Positions 8,767 through 17,180 of a stretch of 64,000 bases of DNA are shown piece after piece; positions within the stretch are counted from its first letter, which is position 1; every line of letters begins with the position of its first letter. The DNA is taken from contig NZ_VOIW01000005.1 of assembly GCF_009659625.1 (NCBI RefSeq), positions 434,001 to 498,000 on the forward strand, read 5' to 3'. The DNA is from Pseudomonas haemolytica (GTDB lineage Bacteria > Pseudomonadota > Gammaproteobacteria > Pseudomonadales > Pseudomonadaceae). The notes beneath the pieces are model-generated. The model saw nothing but the letters and a program-made list of their open reading frames with translations. It had not been told where the DNA came from and ran no database searches. The position numbers and the translations under genes are program-made.

Positions 8767-9579
8767 ATGAATAGCGTGCAACTTTTACGCGGCCAGTTGC
8801 GGCCCGCACTGATGGGATTGTTGATGGCGGTGGCCTGTGTCACCAGCGTGCGGGCCGATGACGGGGTTGCACTGACCAGCATCGAGCAGGTGCCGGAAGG
8901 TGTGGAAGTACGCGGCAAACAGGTCGCCGCCTATACGTGGGACGACCGCCAAGGCAAAAACCTGCTGGTACTTGCCGAACAGGTCAGCGAGCGGGATGAC
9001 GATGGCACTCAATCGGCGTTTGTCTACGCGGCACAGTACATGCTCGGTGGCGACCGCCCCAAGCGGGTCTGGATGCTGTACGACGACGTGCAGCATTGCG
9101 AATTCGATGCAGGGCTGCGCTTTGACCGTGCGGCTACCAAGGTCACCGACCTGCTGGGCGACGGCAATACCCAGGCTACGGTGGGTTATTCGCGTACCTG
9201 TACCAGTGATGTCAGCCCTAACGAATTCAAGCTGATCATGCACGTCGGCAAGTCTGAGAAGTATCGTCTGCGCGGCCTCGACCGCGTGGGCGCCAGTTGG
9301 TGGGATGAGGATGCCGGTGCCTTGCGCGGAATGCCATTGCCCACCGACTGCAGTGTCGCGGCACAGCAGGCGCTGGTCAGCCAGTACAAGGAGCAGGGCA
9401 CTGAGCTACCGCTGCCAGGCTGCTATGGCGACGAGAAGGATTTTGCCAAGGCGCCGGGCGCCTACCTCGCCTTTATGCGTCACCACTGGTTTGCGCTGAT
9501 GCAGCAGCAGGACGCCGACTGGAGTCAATCCCAGGCCCAGCCCGAAGAACCCATCGAGGACGACGAATCGGCGCCGTAA
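8767..9579 (+). CDS. Secreted protein of unknown function
   Basis: 270 residues with a cleavable signal peptide (hydrophobic stretch near MGLLMAVACVTSVRA, then DDGVAL). The mature part is about 245 residues with a VTDLLGDGNTQATVGYSRTC block and DVSPNEFKLIMHVGKSEKYRLRG, which resembles a family annotated in databases from a Flavobacterium surface-polysaccharide locus (M949_RS01915 family); that link is from memory and functional evidence is weak. Four cysteines in the mature region suggest disulfides, fitting the periplasm. It is transcribed away from arn and ends in an acidic tail (EEPIEDDESAP). No downstream partner. Confidence 0.7.
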   Translation: MNSVQLLRGQLRPALMGLLMAVACVTSVRADDGVALTSIEQVPEGVEVRGKQVAAYTWDDRQGKNLLVLAEQVSERDDDGTQSAFVYAAQYMLGGDRPKRVWMLYDDVQHCEFDAGLRFDRAATKVTDLLGDGNTQATVGYSRTCTSDVSPNEFKLIMHVGKSEKYRLRGLDRVGASWWDEDAGALRGMPLPTDCSVAAQQALVSQYKEQGTELPLPGCYGDEKDFAKAPGAYLAFMRHHWFALMQQQDADWSQSQAQPEEPIEDDESAP

Positions 9580-9605
9580 TTTGGTGCCTGGGCCGCTCCT
9601 GGGTT

Positions 9606-9699
9606 AGACTCAGCCTTCGCCAATTCACTAAATACATCTATTAATCAATAAGTTGTTAGATGTATTTAATCCAAAGGCTGATCTATTTTGACTGAGTCT
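9606..9699. repeat. Nested inverted repeats ahead of the recombinase gene
   Basis: The core is a perfect 12-base inverted repeat, TAAATACATCTA at 9629-9640 and TAGATGTATTTA at 9657-9668, separated by 16 bases. Outside it, CAGCCTT (9611-9617) faces AAGGCTG (9674-9680), and AGACTCAG (9606-9613) faces CTGAGTCT (9692-9699). The block covers the start codon (9688) of the tyrosine recombinase. It could be an operator or a recombination site for that enzyme. It is strongly AT-rich compared with its surroundings. Confidence 0.6.
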
Positions 9700-10602
9700 A
9701 TCCGCAACCCGCTGACCCTCTACCTCACCCGCCTGGCTCCCTCCAGCCAACTGACCATGCGCTACGTGCTGCAGGACGCCGCCGACCGCCTGGGCTTCGA
9801 AGACCTCAACCTCGAAGAGATTGACTGGCACCTGCTGCAACCGGAACACGTCATCGCATTGGTGGCCGCATTACGCGAGGACGGCTACGCGCCGAATACT
9901 TCTTCGTTGTATGTGAATGCGGTGCGTGGGGTGATGAATGAAGCGTGGCGCATGAGCTTGATCAGCCAGGATCACTTGTTGAAGATGCGCTCGGTGAAGG
10001 CCGCACCTGGTACACGCCTGGGGCAGGGTCGCAACCTGCGCCGCACGTTGATCCGCGAAATGCTCGACGTATGCGCTGCCGACCCACGCCCCCAGGGCCT
10101 GCGGGACGCCGCGGTGATCGGTTTGTTGTATGGCTCGGGGATGCGCAAGTCAGAGTCGGTCAACCTCGACCTGGCGCAGATCGACTTTGAAGAGCGCAGC
10201 CTGCGGGTGATCGGCAAGGGCAACAAGGAACTGGTCAAATACGCGCCAGACTGGGCGTTCGCCAAGCTACAGGCCTGGCTGAAGTTTCGTCGCGAGCAAC
10301 TCAAGGAAGGCGAGCAGGACGACACCTTTCTGTTCAATCGCATTCGGCGGGGCAGCCATATCACCCGCGAACGCATTACCAAGCATGCGATTTACTACAT
10401 TGCCCGCCAGCGCGGTGAACAGGTTGGGGTGAAGATCATGCCCCATGATTTCCGCCGCTCGTTCATCACGCGGGTGATCGAGGAACATGACTTGTCGATT
10501 GCGCAGAAGCTGGCGCACCACACCAATATCCAGACCACCGCCAGCTATGACGTGCGTGACGACAATGAGCGGCGGCGGGCGGTGGATCGGTTTGATCTGT
10601 AA
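9688..10602 (+). CDS. Orphan tyrosine recombinase (phage-integrase family)
   Basis: 304 residues, TTG start at 9688. A SAM-like N-terminal core-binding domain (about 1-110) is followed by the catalytic domain: Arg I in YGSGMRKSES, Lys in VIGKGNKEL, the HxxR box in PHDFRRSFIT, a late His in KLAHHTNIQTT, and the nucleophile Tyr in TTASYDV. All residues needed for strand exchange are therefore present. The size is like XerC/XerD and not like large phage integrases. There are no phage, transposon or cargo genes beside it. Its start lies inside a block of nested inverted repeats. The dif site is 8 kb away. Role unknown; it may act on the adjacent repeats. Confidence 0.88.
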   Translation: MTESIRNPLTLYLTRLAPSSQLTMRYVLQDAADRLGFEDLNLEEIDWHLLQPEHVIALVAALREDGYAPNTSSLYVNAVRGVMNEAWRMSLISQDHLLKMRSVKAAPGTRLGQGRNLRRTLIREMLDVCAADPRPQGLRDAAVIGLLYGSGMRKSESVNLDLAQIDFEERSLRVIGKGNKELVKYAPDWAFAKLQAWLKFRREQLKEGEQDDTFLFNRIRRGSHITRERITKHAIYYIARQRGEQVGVKIMPHDFRRSFITRVIEEHDLSIAQKLAHHTNIQTTASYDVRDDNERRRAVDRFDL

Positions 10603-10623
10603 TCTCAAGTTTAATCGGGAGGT

Positions 10624-11481
10624 TCAGAGAATGGGTTTGCCCCCGGTCACGGCGTACCGCGAGCCAGAGATATAACTGGCCTCATCCGACGCCAACAGTA
10701 CATAGATCGGCGCCACCTCCACCGGCTGCCCAGGGCGCCCCAGCGGGGTTTCGCTGCCAAAACTCTTGACGTCTTCATCGGGCATGGTCGACACAATCAG
10801 CGGCGTCCAGATCGGCCCCGGTGCCACGCTGTTGACGCGGATGCCCTTGTCGCCGAGCAACTGCGCCAAGCCCCCAGTGAAGTTGGCAATCGCGCCCTTG
10901 GTGGCGGCATAGGCCAGCAGCGTTGGCTTGGGCATGTCCGAATTGACCGAGCTGGTATTGATGATCGAACTGCCGGCTTTCATATGGGGCAGGGCGGCCT
11001 TGCAGATACGAAACATCGCGGTGATGTTGATATCGAAGGTCTTGACCCATTCCTCATCCTCGATCTCTTCCAGGGTTTCGTGGGTCATCTGGAACGCGGC
11101 GTTATTGACCAGCACGTCGATACGGCCGAACTGTTCGACGGTCTTGTCCACCAGCGCCTGGCAGTTGGCTCTTAGCGCGATATCGCCTGGCAGCAGCAGG
11201 CATTGGCGGCCGGCTTCTTCAACCCAGCGCGCAGTTTCCTTGGCGTCTTCATGTTCATCCAGGTAAGCGATGGCCACGTCGGCGCCTTCACGGGCAAACG
11301 CGATCGCTACAGCACGGCCGATGCCGCTGTCGGCGCCGGTGATCAAGGCGATCTTGTTGGCCAGGCGACCAGAGCCTTTGTAGCTTTTCTCACCGCAGTC
11401 GGGGTACGGGTCCATTTTCTTCTGGGTGCCGGGAACGGACTGGGCTTGAGGGGCGAAGGGTGGGCGCGGGTAGTCGGTCAT
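10624..11481 (-). CDS. SDR-family oxidoreductase (YghA-like)
   Basis: Classical short-chain dehydrogenase with a long N-terminal extension (MTDYPRPPFAPQAQSVPG), about 285 residues. ALITGADSGIGRAVAIAF is the NAD(P) site, VLVNNAAFQ the NNAG-type motif, INTSSVNS carries the catalytic Ser and YAATKGAI the YxxxK pair. E. coli YghA and general-stress SDRs have this architecture; substrate unknown. I choose the ATG at 11481 because GGAG lies 6 bases upstream; another ATG 12 bases earlier lacks such a site. The ribosome binding site forms part of a hairpin (11488-11516). Confidence 0.9.
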   Translation of the reverse strand: MTDYPRPPFAPQAQSVPGTQKKMDPYPDCGEKSYKGSGRLANKIALITGADSGIGRAVAIAFAREGADVAIAYLDEHEDAKETARWVEEAGRQCLLLPGDIALRANCQALVDKTVEQFGRIDVLVNNAAFQMTHETLEEIEDEEWVKTFDINITAMFRICKAALPHMKAGSSIINTSSVNSDMPKPTLLAYAATKGAIANFTGGLAQLLGDKGIRVNSVAPGPIWTPLIVSTMPDEDVKSFGSETPLGRPGQPVEVAPIYVLLASDEASYISGSRYAVTGGKPIL

Positions 11482-11487
11482 TTCAGT

Positions 11488-11516
11488 CTCCATAGCTCTT
11501 TAAGGGTGCTATGGAG
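11488..11516 (-). promoter_or_regulatory. Hairpin that would hide the SDR ribosome binding site
   Basis: On the minus strand CTCCATAGC and GCTATGGAG form a perfect 9-base stem with an 11-base loop. The 3' arm contains the GGAG Shine-Dalgarno sequence used by the ATG at 11481. If the hairpin is in the leader RNA, it would block initiation until opened. It could equally be a DNA operator palindrome. Confidence 0.45.
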
Positions 11517-11576
11517 TTAGTAGTTGGGTGGGCGGCGTTAGTTGTAGCGGATGCGGCGCAGGCCCGACGAATGGTG

Positions 11577-12767
11577 TCAGCCCAGATGAGCCGGCAAGCG
11601 GCGCAAGGTCCACCCGGTGACGAGCATCGCCGCCACCGCACACAGCGCGATACCCACCAGCATGGGTGCCGGCGTGTGGTCAGCGAACAGGCCGACCAGC
11701 GTCATCGATACTGCGGCTGTGATCATCTGGATCGCCCCCAGCAGCGCCGATGCAGAACCGGCCACGGCACCATGATCCTCCATGGACAACACACCGGCGG
11801 CGGGCAGCAACAGCCCCAGAAAACCAAAGCCGATAAACAGCAGCGTCATCATCATGGCCAGGTTATCGCTCCACAGCGTGGTGGCAGCCAGCAGCGTCAT
11901 GACAATGGCCACCCCCACCACCGACCAGCGAATCAGTGGCGCCAGGCCAAAGCGTGCGCTCAGGCGTGCAGTCAGTTGGCTCATGGCAAAGAATGACGCG
12001 GCGTTCAGCGCAAAGCACAGGCTGAACTGGGTTGGGGTCAGGCCGAAATACTCGATGTAAACGAACGGCGCACTGCCAATGAATACAAAGAAGGTCGCCA
12101 GGCCAAAACCACACACCACCGACAAACCGGTGAAGACCGGATCGCGCAGTAACGCCCCGTAGCTGCCGATAGCGCCGCGAAGGGTCTTGTTCAGGCGGCG
12201 CTCGGCGGGATGAGTTTCTGGCAACTGCACAATGGTCATCACCAGGCACAACACGGCCACCACCGCCAGTACGGCAAACACTTCGCGCCAACTCCAGAGT
12301 GAAATCACCACGCTGCCAGCCAGCGGTGCCAGGATCGGCGAAACACTCATTACCAGCATCAGCAACGCCATCAAGCGTGCGGCTTCGTGGCCGGTATACA
12401 AGTCACGCACGATCGCCCGGGGAATGACCATGCCGGCGCACGCGCCAAATGCTTGCAGCGCACGAAAACCGATCAACACTTCGATAGTCGGGGCCAGCGC
12501 ACAGCCGACACTGGCCAGGGCAAAGATCGCCAGGCCGGCATAGATCGGCGGCTTGCGGCCGAACACATCGCTGATCGGCCCGTAGAACAGTTGGCACACG
12601 CCGATGATCATGAAGAACACCGTCAAGCTCATCTGCACCGCAGCCGGTGACGCCTGCAGGCTGGCACCCAGTGTGGGCAGCGCGGGCAAGTAGCTGTCGA
12701 TGGCAAACGGACCAATAGCGGTGATCAGCCCCAGCAACAAGGCGAGATGGGCAATGGTTCGAGGCAT
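11577..12767 (-). CDS. Bcr/CflA-family MFS drug exporter
   Basis: 396 residues with about 12 membrane segments. ITAIGPFAIDSYLPALPTLG in helix 1 and GPISDVFGRKPPIYAG in the loop between helices 2 and 3 are the typical Bcr/CflA signatures (DHA1 subfamily). Members export bicyclomycin, chloramphenicol, sulfonamides or cysteine and related dipeptides by proton antiport. It is a single gene transcribed toward the SDR gene with about 60 bases between them. A divergent gap of 207 bases separates it from the deoxyribose locus, so it is probably not part of that locus. Confidence 0.9.
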   Translation of the reverse strand: MPRTIAHLALLLGLITAIGPFAIDSYLPALPTLGASLQASPAAVQMSLTVFFMIIGVCQLFYGPISDVFGRKPPIYAGLAIFALASVGCALAPTIEVLIGFRALQAFGACAGMVIPRAIVRDLYTGHEAARLMALLMLVMSVSPILAPLAGSVVISLWSWREVFAVLAVVAVLCLVMTIVQLPETHPAERRLNKTLRGAIGSYGALLRDPVFTGLSVVCGFGLATFFVFIGSAPFVYIEYFGLTPTQFSLCFALNAASFFAMSQLTARLSARFGLAPLIRWSVVGVAIVMTLLAATTLWSDNLAMMMTLLFIGFGFLGLLLPAAGVLSMEDHGAVAGSASALLGAIQMITAAVSMTLVGLFADHTPAPMLVGIALCAVAAMLVTGWTLRRLPAHLG

Positions 12768-12907
12768 GGGAAGTCCGGGTCACAGCGAAAGATCGGCCAG
12801 CTTAGTGAGCGACCCGGCGACGCACAAGGTGAGGTTTACATAGACGCTACATTTTCGCGCCTGTTGATCCATCACCGCGAAATAAAGATTGAATAATCAC
12901 ACACAAT

Positions 12908-12921
12908 GTTATTTAAATAAC
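12908..12921. promoter_or_regulatory. Candidate operator of the deoxyribose regulator (deoK side)
   Basis: GTTATTTAAATAAC is a perfect 14-base palindrome 53 bases before the deoK start. A near copy, GTTAATTAAGTAAC, lies in the divergent deoR/deoC region at 17078-17091 (12 of 14 bases identical). Both sit in AT-rich promoter-sized gaps and nowhere else that I noticed. The DeoR-type regulator at 16293-17051 is the obvious candidate to bind them. Confidence 0.6.
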
Positions 12922-12974
12922 AAAACAAGAGCGCTGCGGCCTGCCTGGCCGTGCCGCAACAAGGTGGAATAGCA

Positions 12975-13895
12975 ATGGGCAAGATCGCAGTCATCGGCAG
13001 CAATATGGTGGATTTGATTACTTACATCGACCGCATGCCGGACCAGGGCGAAACCCTGGAAGCGCCGGGCTTTGCCCTGGGGTGCGGCGGCAAGGGCGCC
13101 AACCAGGCGGTGGCGGCAGCCAAGCTTGGGGCTGATGTAGTGATGTTGAGCAAGGTCGGTGACGACATGTTTGCCGATAACACATTGGCCAACTTCCAAC
13201 GCTTTGGCATTGACACCCGTTATGTGCAACGGGTGCCGGGTGTGTCCAGCGGCGTGGCGCCGATCTTTGTGCGCGCCGACTCCCACAACAGCATTTTGAT
13301 CGTCAAAGGCGCCAATGCGTATTTGTCCCCGGCCGATATCGATGCGGCCGCCGATGACCTGCGTGAGTGCACGCTGATCGTGCTGCAGTTGGAGGTCAAC
13401 CTGGAGACGGTCTACTACGCCATCGAATTCGCCCACCAGCATGGAATCGCCGTGCTGCTCAACCCCGCACCGGCGCTGCCGGGCTTAAGCGCTGAACACC
13501 TGGCACATTTGGATTTCTTGATTCCCAACGAATCGGAACTGGCATTGATCACAGGCCATACCGTGGACTCGCCGGACTCGGCCCGCGCCGCGGCGCAAAC
13601 CCTGGTAGCCAGCGGCATTCGCCACGTGATCGTCACCCTCGGCGAGCACGGCGCGCTGTACGTAGGCGAGGAGGGCGAGTTTCAAGTTCCGGGCCGGCGG
13701 GTTATCGCCCGTGACACCACCGGTGCGGGTGATGCGTTTATTGGGTGTTTCATCCAGCAATGGAACCGCGATGGCGGGATTCGCCATGCCATGGAGCAGG
13801 CAGTGGCGTATTCGGCCTGCTCGGTGACGGCGCTGGGTACGCAGACCTCCTATCCCGACAGCGAAGCGTTCGCTCGCTTCCTGCAACAACGGTAA
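12975..13895 (+). CDS. deoK: Deoxyribokinase (ribokinase/PfkB family)
   Basis: 306 residues starting MGKIAVIGSNMVDLITYIDR, with AAGGTGG just upstream. GCGGKGANQAVAAAKLGA is the first ribokinase signature and DTTGAGDAFIGCF the second, with the catalytic Asp. By sequence alone it could be a ribokinase. The neighbours (permease, epimerase-like gene, deoC) match the Salmonella/E. coli deoQKPX type loci, so phosphorylation of 2-deoxy-D-ribose to its 5-phosphate, the substrate of DeoC, is the best reading. First gene of a three-gene plus-strand operon. Confidence 0.82.
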   Translation: MGKIAVIGSNMVDLITYIDRMPDQGETLEAPGFALGCGGKGANQAVAAAKLGADVVMLSKVGDDMFADNTLANFQRFGIDTRYVQRVPGVSSGVAPIFVRADSHNSILIVKGANAYLSPADIDAAADDLRECTLIVLQLEVNLETVYYAIEFAHQHGIAVLLNPAPALPGLSAEHLAHLDFLIPNESELALITGHTVDSPDSARAAAQTLVASGIRHVIVTLGEHGALYVGEEGEFQVPGRRVIARDTTGAGDAFIGCFIQQWNRDGGIRHAMEQAVAYSACSVTALGTQTSYPDSEAFARFLQQR

Positions 13896-13921
13896 GCCCC
13901 CCTTCAGCCCGGAGAACAATA

Positions 13922-15253
13922 ATGAACAAACCTGCGCTGCAACAGACACCCGATGGTTTTTACCTGAACCGCACACCCTGGTTCGCCTTTATCCTGCTGT
14001 GCAGCATCTTTGCGTTGTGGGCGGCAGCGGCGAGCATGAACGACGTGCTGATCGCGCACTTCAAGAAGGCGTTTTTACTCAGCGATTTTCAGACCGCCTT
14101 TGTGCAGTCGGCGTTTTACCTGGGTTACTTCTTCGTGGCGATTCCCGCCGCGATGGTGGTTCGTCGCTTGAGCTACAAGAGCACGATCCTGATTGGCTTG
14201 CTGCTGTATATGTTCGGCTGCCTGCTGTTTTTTCCCGCAGCGTCCACAGCCAAGTACGGCATGTTCTTGCTCGCGCTATTTGTGATTGCCGCCGGCCTGT
14301 CGTTCCTGGAAACCGCGTGCAACACCTACTCGACACTGATGGGCCCACGGGAAACCGGCACACGTCGCTTGAACATTTCCCAGACCTTCCACCCGTTCGG
14401 CGCGATGGCCGGGGTGTACGTGGGCAGCTTTGTGATGTTCAAGGACACCGATGCCACCACCGAACAATTGACGCAGATGAGCGCCTCCGAGGCCGCTGTG
14501 CAGCAATTGCAAATGATCCAGTCCACGCTGCTGCCCTACAAGTGGATGATCGCGGTGCTGGTGCTGATGTTTATCTTGATCGCCATAACCCGGTTTCCGG
14601 CCTGCAAGGGCAACAAGCCCGCCAATAACAAGTCCGGCAGTTTGCGCAAAAGCCTGGGGCGGTTGTGGCACAATCCGCGTTTTACGTTTGGCGTACTGGC
14701 GCAGTTTCTGTATGTAGGCGCGCAGGTCGGCGTATGGAGTTTCACCATTCGCCTGGCGATGCAAATGGGCGGCATGAATGAGCGCAGTGCTTCATGGTTC
14801 CTCCTGACCACCTTTGCCGCTTACTTTGTCGGCAAGCTGATCGCCAACCTGCTGATGCGCCGCCTGCACCCGGCCAAAGTCTTGGCGATCTACGGCGTAT
14901 TGTGCATTGTGCTGCTGGCCTACACGATTCTGGTGCCGAACATTTCGGCGGTGTATGCAGCGGTCGGCGTGAGCATTTTCCTCGGCCCGTGCTGGCCAAC
15001 CATCTACGGCCTGACGATCGATGGCCTGGGTGAAGACACCGGTGTCGGCGGTTCATTGCTGGTGATGAGTATTGTCGGTGGCGGGGTGATACCGATCTTC
15101 CAGGGCCTGTTGTCTGACGCCAGCGGCGGCAATATGCAGCTGGCCTACAGCGTACCGCTGCTGTGCTTTATCGTGATCGTGATGTACGCGTTTAAATGCC
15201 TGCGCCAGTCAGACACTTCGCCTTCGGCCACGGCAGCGGCGGTGGCCTCATGA
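13922..15253 (+). CDS. deoP: Deoxyribose permease, FucP-type MFS transporter
   Basis: 443 residues from the ATG at 13922, 26 bases after deoK. It has about 12 membrane segments and the hallmarks of the fucose:H+ symporter family: FILLCSIFALWAAAASMNDVL in helix 1 and the FLETACNTYSTLMGPRET block after helix 4. DeoP of enteric deoxyribose loci belongs to this family. It should bring 2-deoxyribose into the cytoplasm for DeoK. A longer frame extends upstream inside deoK but has no support. The stop overlaps the next start (ATGA). Confidence 0.85.
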   Translation: MNKPALQQTPDGFYLNRTPWFAFILLCSIFALWAAAASMNDVLIAHFKKAFLLSDFQTAFVQSAFYLGYFFVAIPAAMVVRRLSYKSTILIGLLLYMFGCLLFFPAASTAKYGMFLLALFVIAAGLSFLETACNTYSTLMGPRETGTRRLNISQTFHPFGAMAGVYVGSFVMFKDTDATTEQLTQMSASEAAVQQLQMIQSTLLPYKWMIAVLVLMFILIAITRFPACKGNKPANNKSGSLRKSLGRLWHNPRFTFGVLAQFLYVGAQVGVWSFTIRLAMQMGGMNERSASWFLLTTFAAYFVGKLIANLLMRRLHPAKVLAIYGVLCIVLLAYTILVPNISAVYAAVGVSIFLGPCWPTIYGLTIDGLGEDTGVGGSLLVMSIVGGGVIPIFQGLLSDASGGNMQLAYSVPLLCFIVIVMYAFKCLRQSDTSPSATAAAVAS

Positions 15254-16296
15254 ACACGCGTATCCCGCTGTATCGGGCAGTGTTCGCCGAGCAGGAAAAG
15301 GTCCTTTTACAGTCCGAGGATTTCAAGGTCAGTGCCTGGGCTTACCCGTCCGGCGTGCTGGCGGTGAGCCTGGAGAACAGCCGTGGACGCCTGGTGGTGC
15401 TGCCTTATCAAGGGCAGATGATCTGGTCGGCCGCCTTCGACGGTTGCGACCTGACCATGACCAACCTGTTCGAGCAGCCCAGGCCCAGCCCGACGATCAT
15501 CGACACCTATGGCTGCTTCATGTTCCACAGTGGTCTGCTGCGCAATGGCTGCCCGGCGCCCGATGACACCCATGCCTTGCACGGCGAGATGCCCTGCGCA
15601 CCGATGGACACGGCCTGGCTGGAGTTCGGCGAGGGCTTTGTGCGCCTGGGCGGCACCTATCACTATGCCAAGGGCTTTGGCGATCGCTACCGGGCATGCC
15701 CCAGCGTGACGCTGCGCGCCGATTCGGGGTTGTTCGATATCGACATGGACGTCACGAACCTCGCCGGCAAGCCCATGGAGCTGATGTACATGGCCCACAT
15801 GAACTACGCCTATGTGGCGGGTGCGCGGTTTGTCGAGCCGCTGGGCATGCAGCGCCTTCGCCTGCGTACCAGTGTGCCGGGCCATGTGAAACCGACACCT
15901 GACTGGCGCGCCTACATGGCGCAACTGGCCGAGCATCCCGCCCAGTTGGCCAGCCTCGACACGCCGACATTGTACGACCCCGAAATTGTGTTTTTCTTCG
16001 ACAACGTGGCCACAGACGCGACAGGCCACGCACACTTTCTGCTGGATCATCCGGAGGGCGCGGCGTTCTACACCCGTTATCGCCCGGAACAGTTCGAGCA
16101 TGCCGTGCGTTGGATCCTGCATACGCCGGACCAGCAGGTCGCGGCGTTCGTGCTGCCGTCGACGTGCGAGCCCGAAGGCTATCTCGCCGAAAAAGCCAAA
16201 GGCCACGTGCGGGTACTGGCGGCCGGGGCCAGTGCTGCCTTCAGCGTGACCACCGGCTACTTGAATGCGCGGGAACGGCAGCGGTTGCTGGGTTAA
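15250..16296 (+). CDS. Aldose-1-epimerase-like protein of the deoxyribose operon (DUF4432-type)
   Basis: 348 residues beginning MNTRIPLYRAVFAEQEKVLL, translationally coupled to deoP. The sequence is rich in beta-strand pattern, with DDTHALHGEMPCAPMD and the HMNYAYVAGARF region offering histidines typical of galactose-mutarotase folds. Related proteins are found beside deoK/deoP in other bacteria (deoX/deoM type); the likely task is anomer interconversion of deoxyribose so that the kinase gets the right form. The catalytic assignment is inference. The last bases overlap the convergent regulator gene by 4 bases. Confidence 0.72.
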   Translation: MNTRIPLYRAVFAEQEKVLLQSEDFKVSAWAYPSGVLAVSLENSRGRLVVLPYQGQMIWSAAFDGCDLTMTNLFEQPRPSPTIIDTYGCFMFHSGLLRNGCPAPDDTHALHGEMPCAPMDTAWLEFGEGFVRLGGTYHYAKGFGDRYRACPSVTLRADSGLFDIDMDVTNLAGKPMELMYMAHMNYAYVAGARFVEPLGMQRLRLRTSVPGHVKPTPDWRAYMAQLAEHPAQLASLDTPTLYDPEIVFFFDNVATDATGHAHFLLDHPEGAAFYTRYRPEQFEHAVRWILHTPDQQVAAFVLPSTCEPEGYLAEKAKGHVRVLAAGASAAFSVTTGYLNARERQRLLG

Positions 16297-17051
16297 ACCA
16301 GCAATTGCGCGCCGCTGGCCTGGATGGCCTCTTTGTAGGCCCGGGGGATTTTCTTGTCGCTGACCACGTACTGAAAATCTTCCAGGCTGGCGAAGTGCGC
16401 GGTGCGCACCGTATCGAACTTGCTGAAGTCGGCCAGCAACACGCGCTGCTGTGCCTGGCGCAGGACCTTTTGCTTGACCTCGACTTCATTGAAGTTAAAG
16501 CAGGTCACACCGAACGCCTGGCTGACGCCGGCAGCCGTCACGAAGGCCCACGTCAGACGCACGCTGTCGAGAATGCCGCTTTCAGCGCTGCTTTCGAACA
16601 CCTGGTTCTTGCGGTGAAAGGTGCCGCCACACAACACGATATGGCAGTTGGGCTTGTTCTGCAGCTTGAGCAGCACGTTCAACGAGCTGCACACGGCAGT
16701 GAACTCCAACTCGTCGGGGATGAAGTCGATGACAAACGGCGAGGTGGTGCCGCAGTCGAAAAAGACGGTGTCGCCGGGCTGTATCAACCGGGCGGCGAGT
16801 TTGCCGATGCGGCGTTTCTCTTCGACGTGACGCGTGCCCTGGTCGGCAACCCGGTAATCACCGGCCTCACTGCCGACCCGGGTGATATAGCCACCCAACA
16901 GGCGCAAGTGCTCGGTGAAGTGGTTGAGATCGCGGCGCAGGGTCATCTCGGAAACGTCCAGCAGCGCAGCCATTTCCCGCAGGTGAATGGCGCTCTGGTC
17001 CTGCAAGGCTTGCTGGATAAGCTTGAGTCGCTCGGTTTTTCTACTGTCCAC
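16293..17051 (-). CDS. DeoR/GlpR-family repressor of the deoxyribose locus
   Basis: 252 residues with a GTG start at 17051. The N-terminal winged helix (RLKLIQQALQDQSAIHLREM, then VSEMTLRRDLNHF) is the DeoR signature. The C-terminal DeoRC sensor domain (about 80-240) has FDCGTTSPFVIDFI and CGGTFHRKNQVF, which bind phosphosugars in the family. Divergent from deoC and convergent with the epimerase-like gene, it most likely represses both units and is relieved by a deoxyribose phosphate. The shared palindrome lies 27 bases before its own start, so autoregulation is likely. Confidence 0.88.
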   Translation of the reverse strand: MDSRKTERLKLIQQALQDQSAIHLREMAALLDVSEMTLRRDLNHFTEHLRLLGGYITRVGSEAGDYRVADQGTRHVEEKRRIGKLAARLIQPGDTVFFDCGTTSPFVIDFIPDELEFTAVCSSLNVLLKLQNKPNCHIVLCGGTFHRKNQVFESSAESGILDSVRLTWAFVTAAGVSQAFGVTCFNFNEVEVKQKVLRQAQQRVLLADFSKFDTVRTAHFASLEDFQYVVSDKKIPRAYKEAIQASGAQLLV

Positions 17052-17077
17052 GGGTATTCCAGGGCTTGATTGTTTGT

Positions 17078-17122
17078 GTTAATTAAGTAACATTAAATGT
17101 GAGTATTGCAACATCTTAATGT
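17078..17122. promoter_or_regulatory. Candidate operator region between deoR-type gene and deoC
   Basis: GTTAATTAAGTAAC (17078-17091) nearly repeats the palindrome upstream of deoK. It is followed by ACATTAAATGT (17090-17100, an odd palindrome) and ACATCTTAATGT (17111-17122), which share a TTAATGTG-like half-site. Several regulator dimers could bind across this divergent promoter. Confidence 0.55.
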
Positions 17123-17180
17123 GTGCGCCGTGGCAAGCGACCACACGATCATTGGCAACATACAGGCAAGGGCACGTTAA

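Noticed and set aside
12975..13895. Ribokinase (rbsK) as the call for the PfkB-family kinase
   Set aside because: No rbs transport or rbsD gene is near, while deoC, a FucP-type permease and an epimerase-like gene are. Deoxyribokinase fits the context better, though the sequence alone does not decide.
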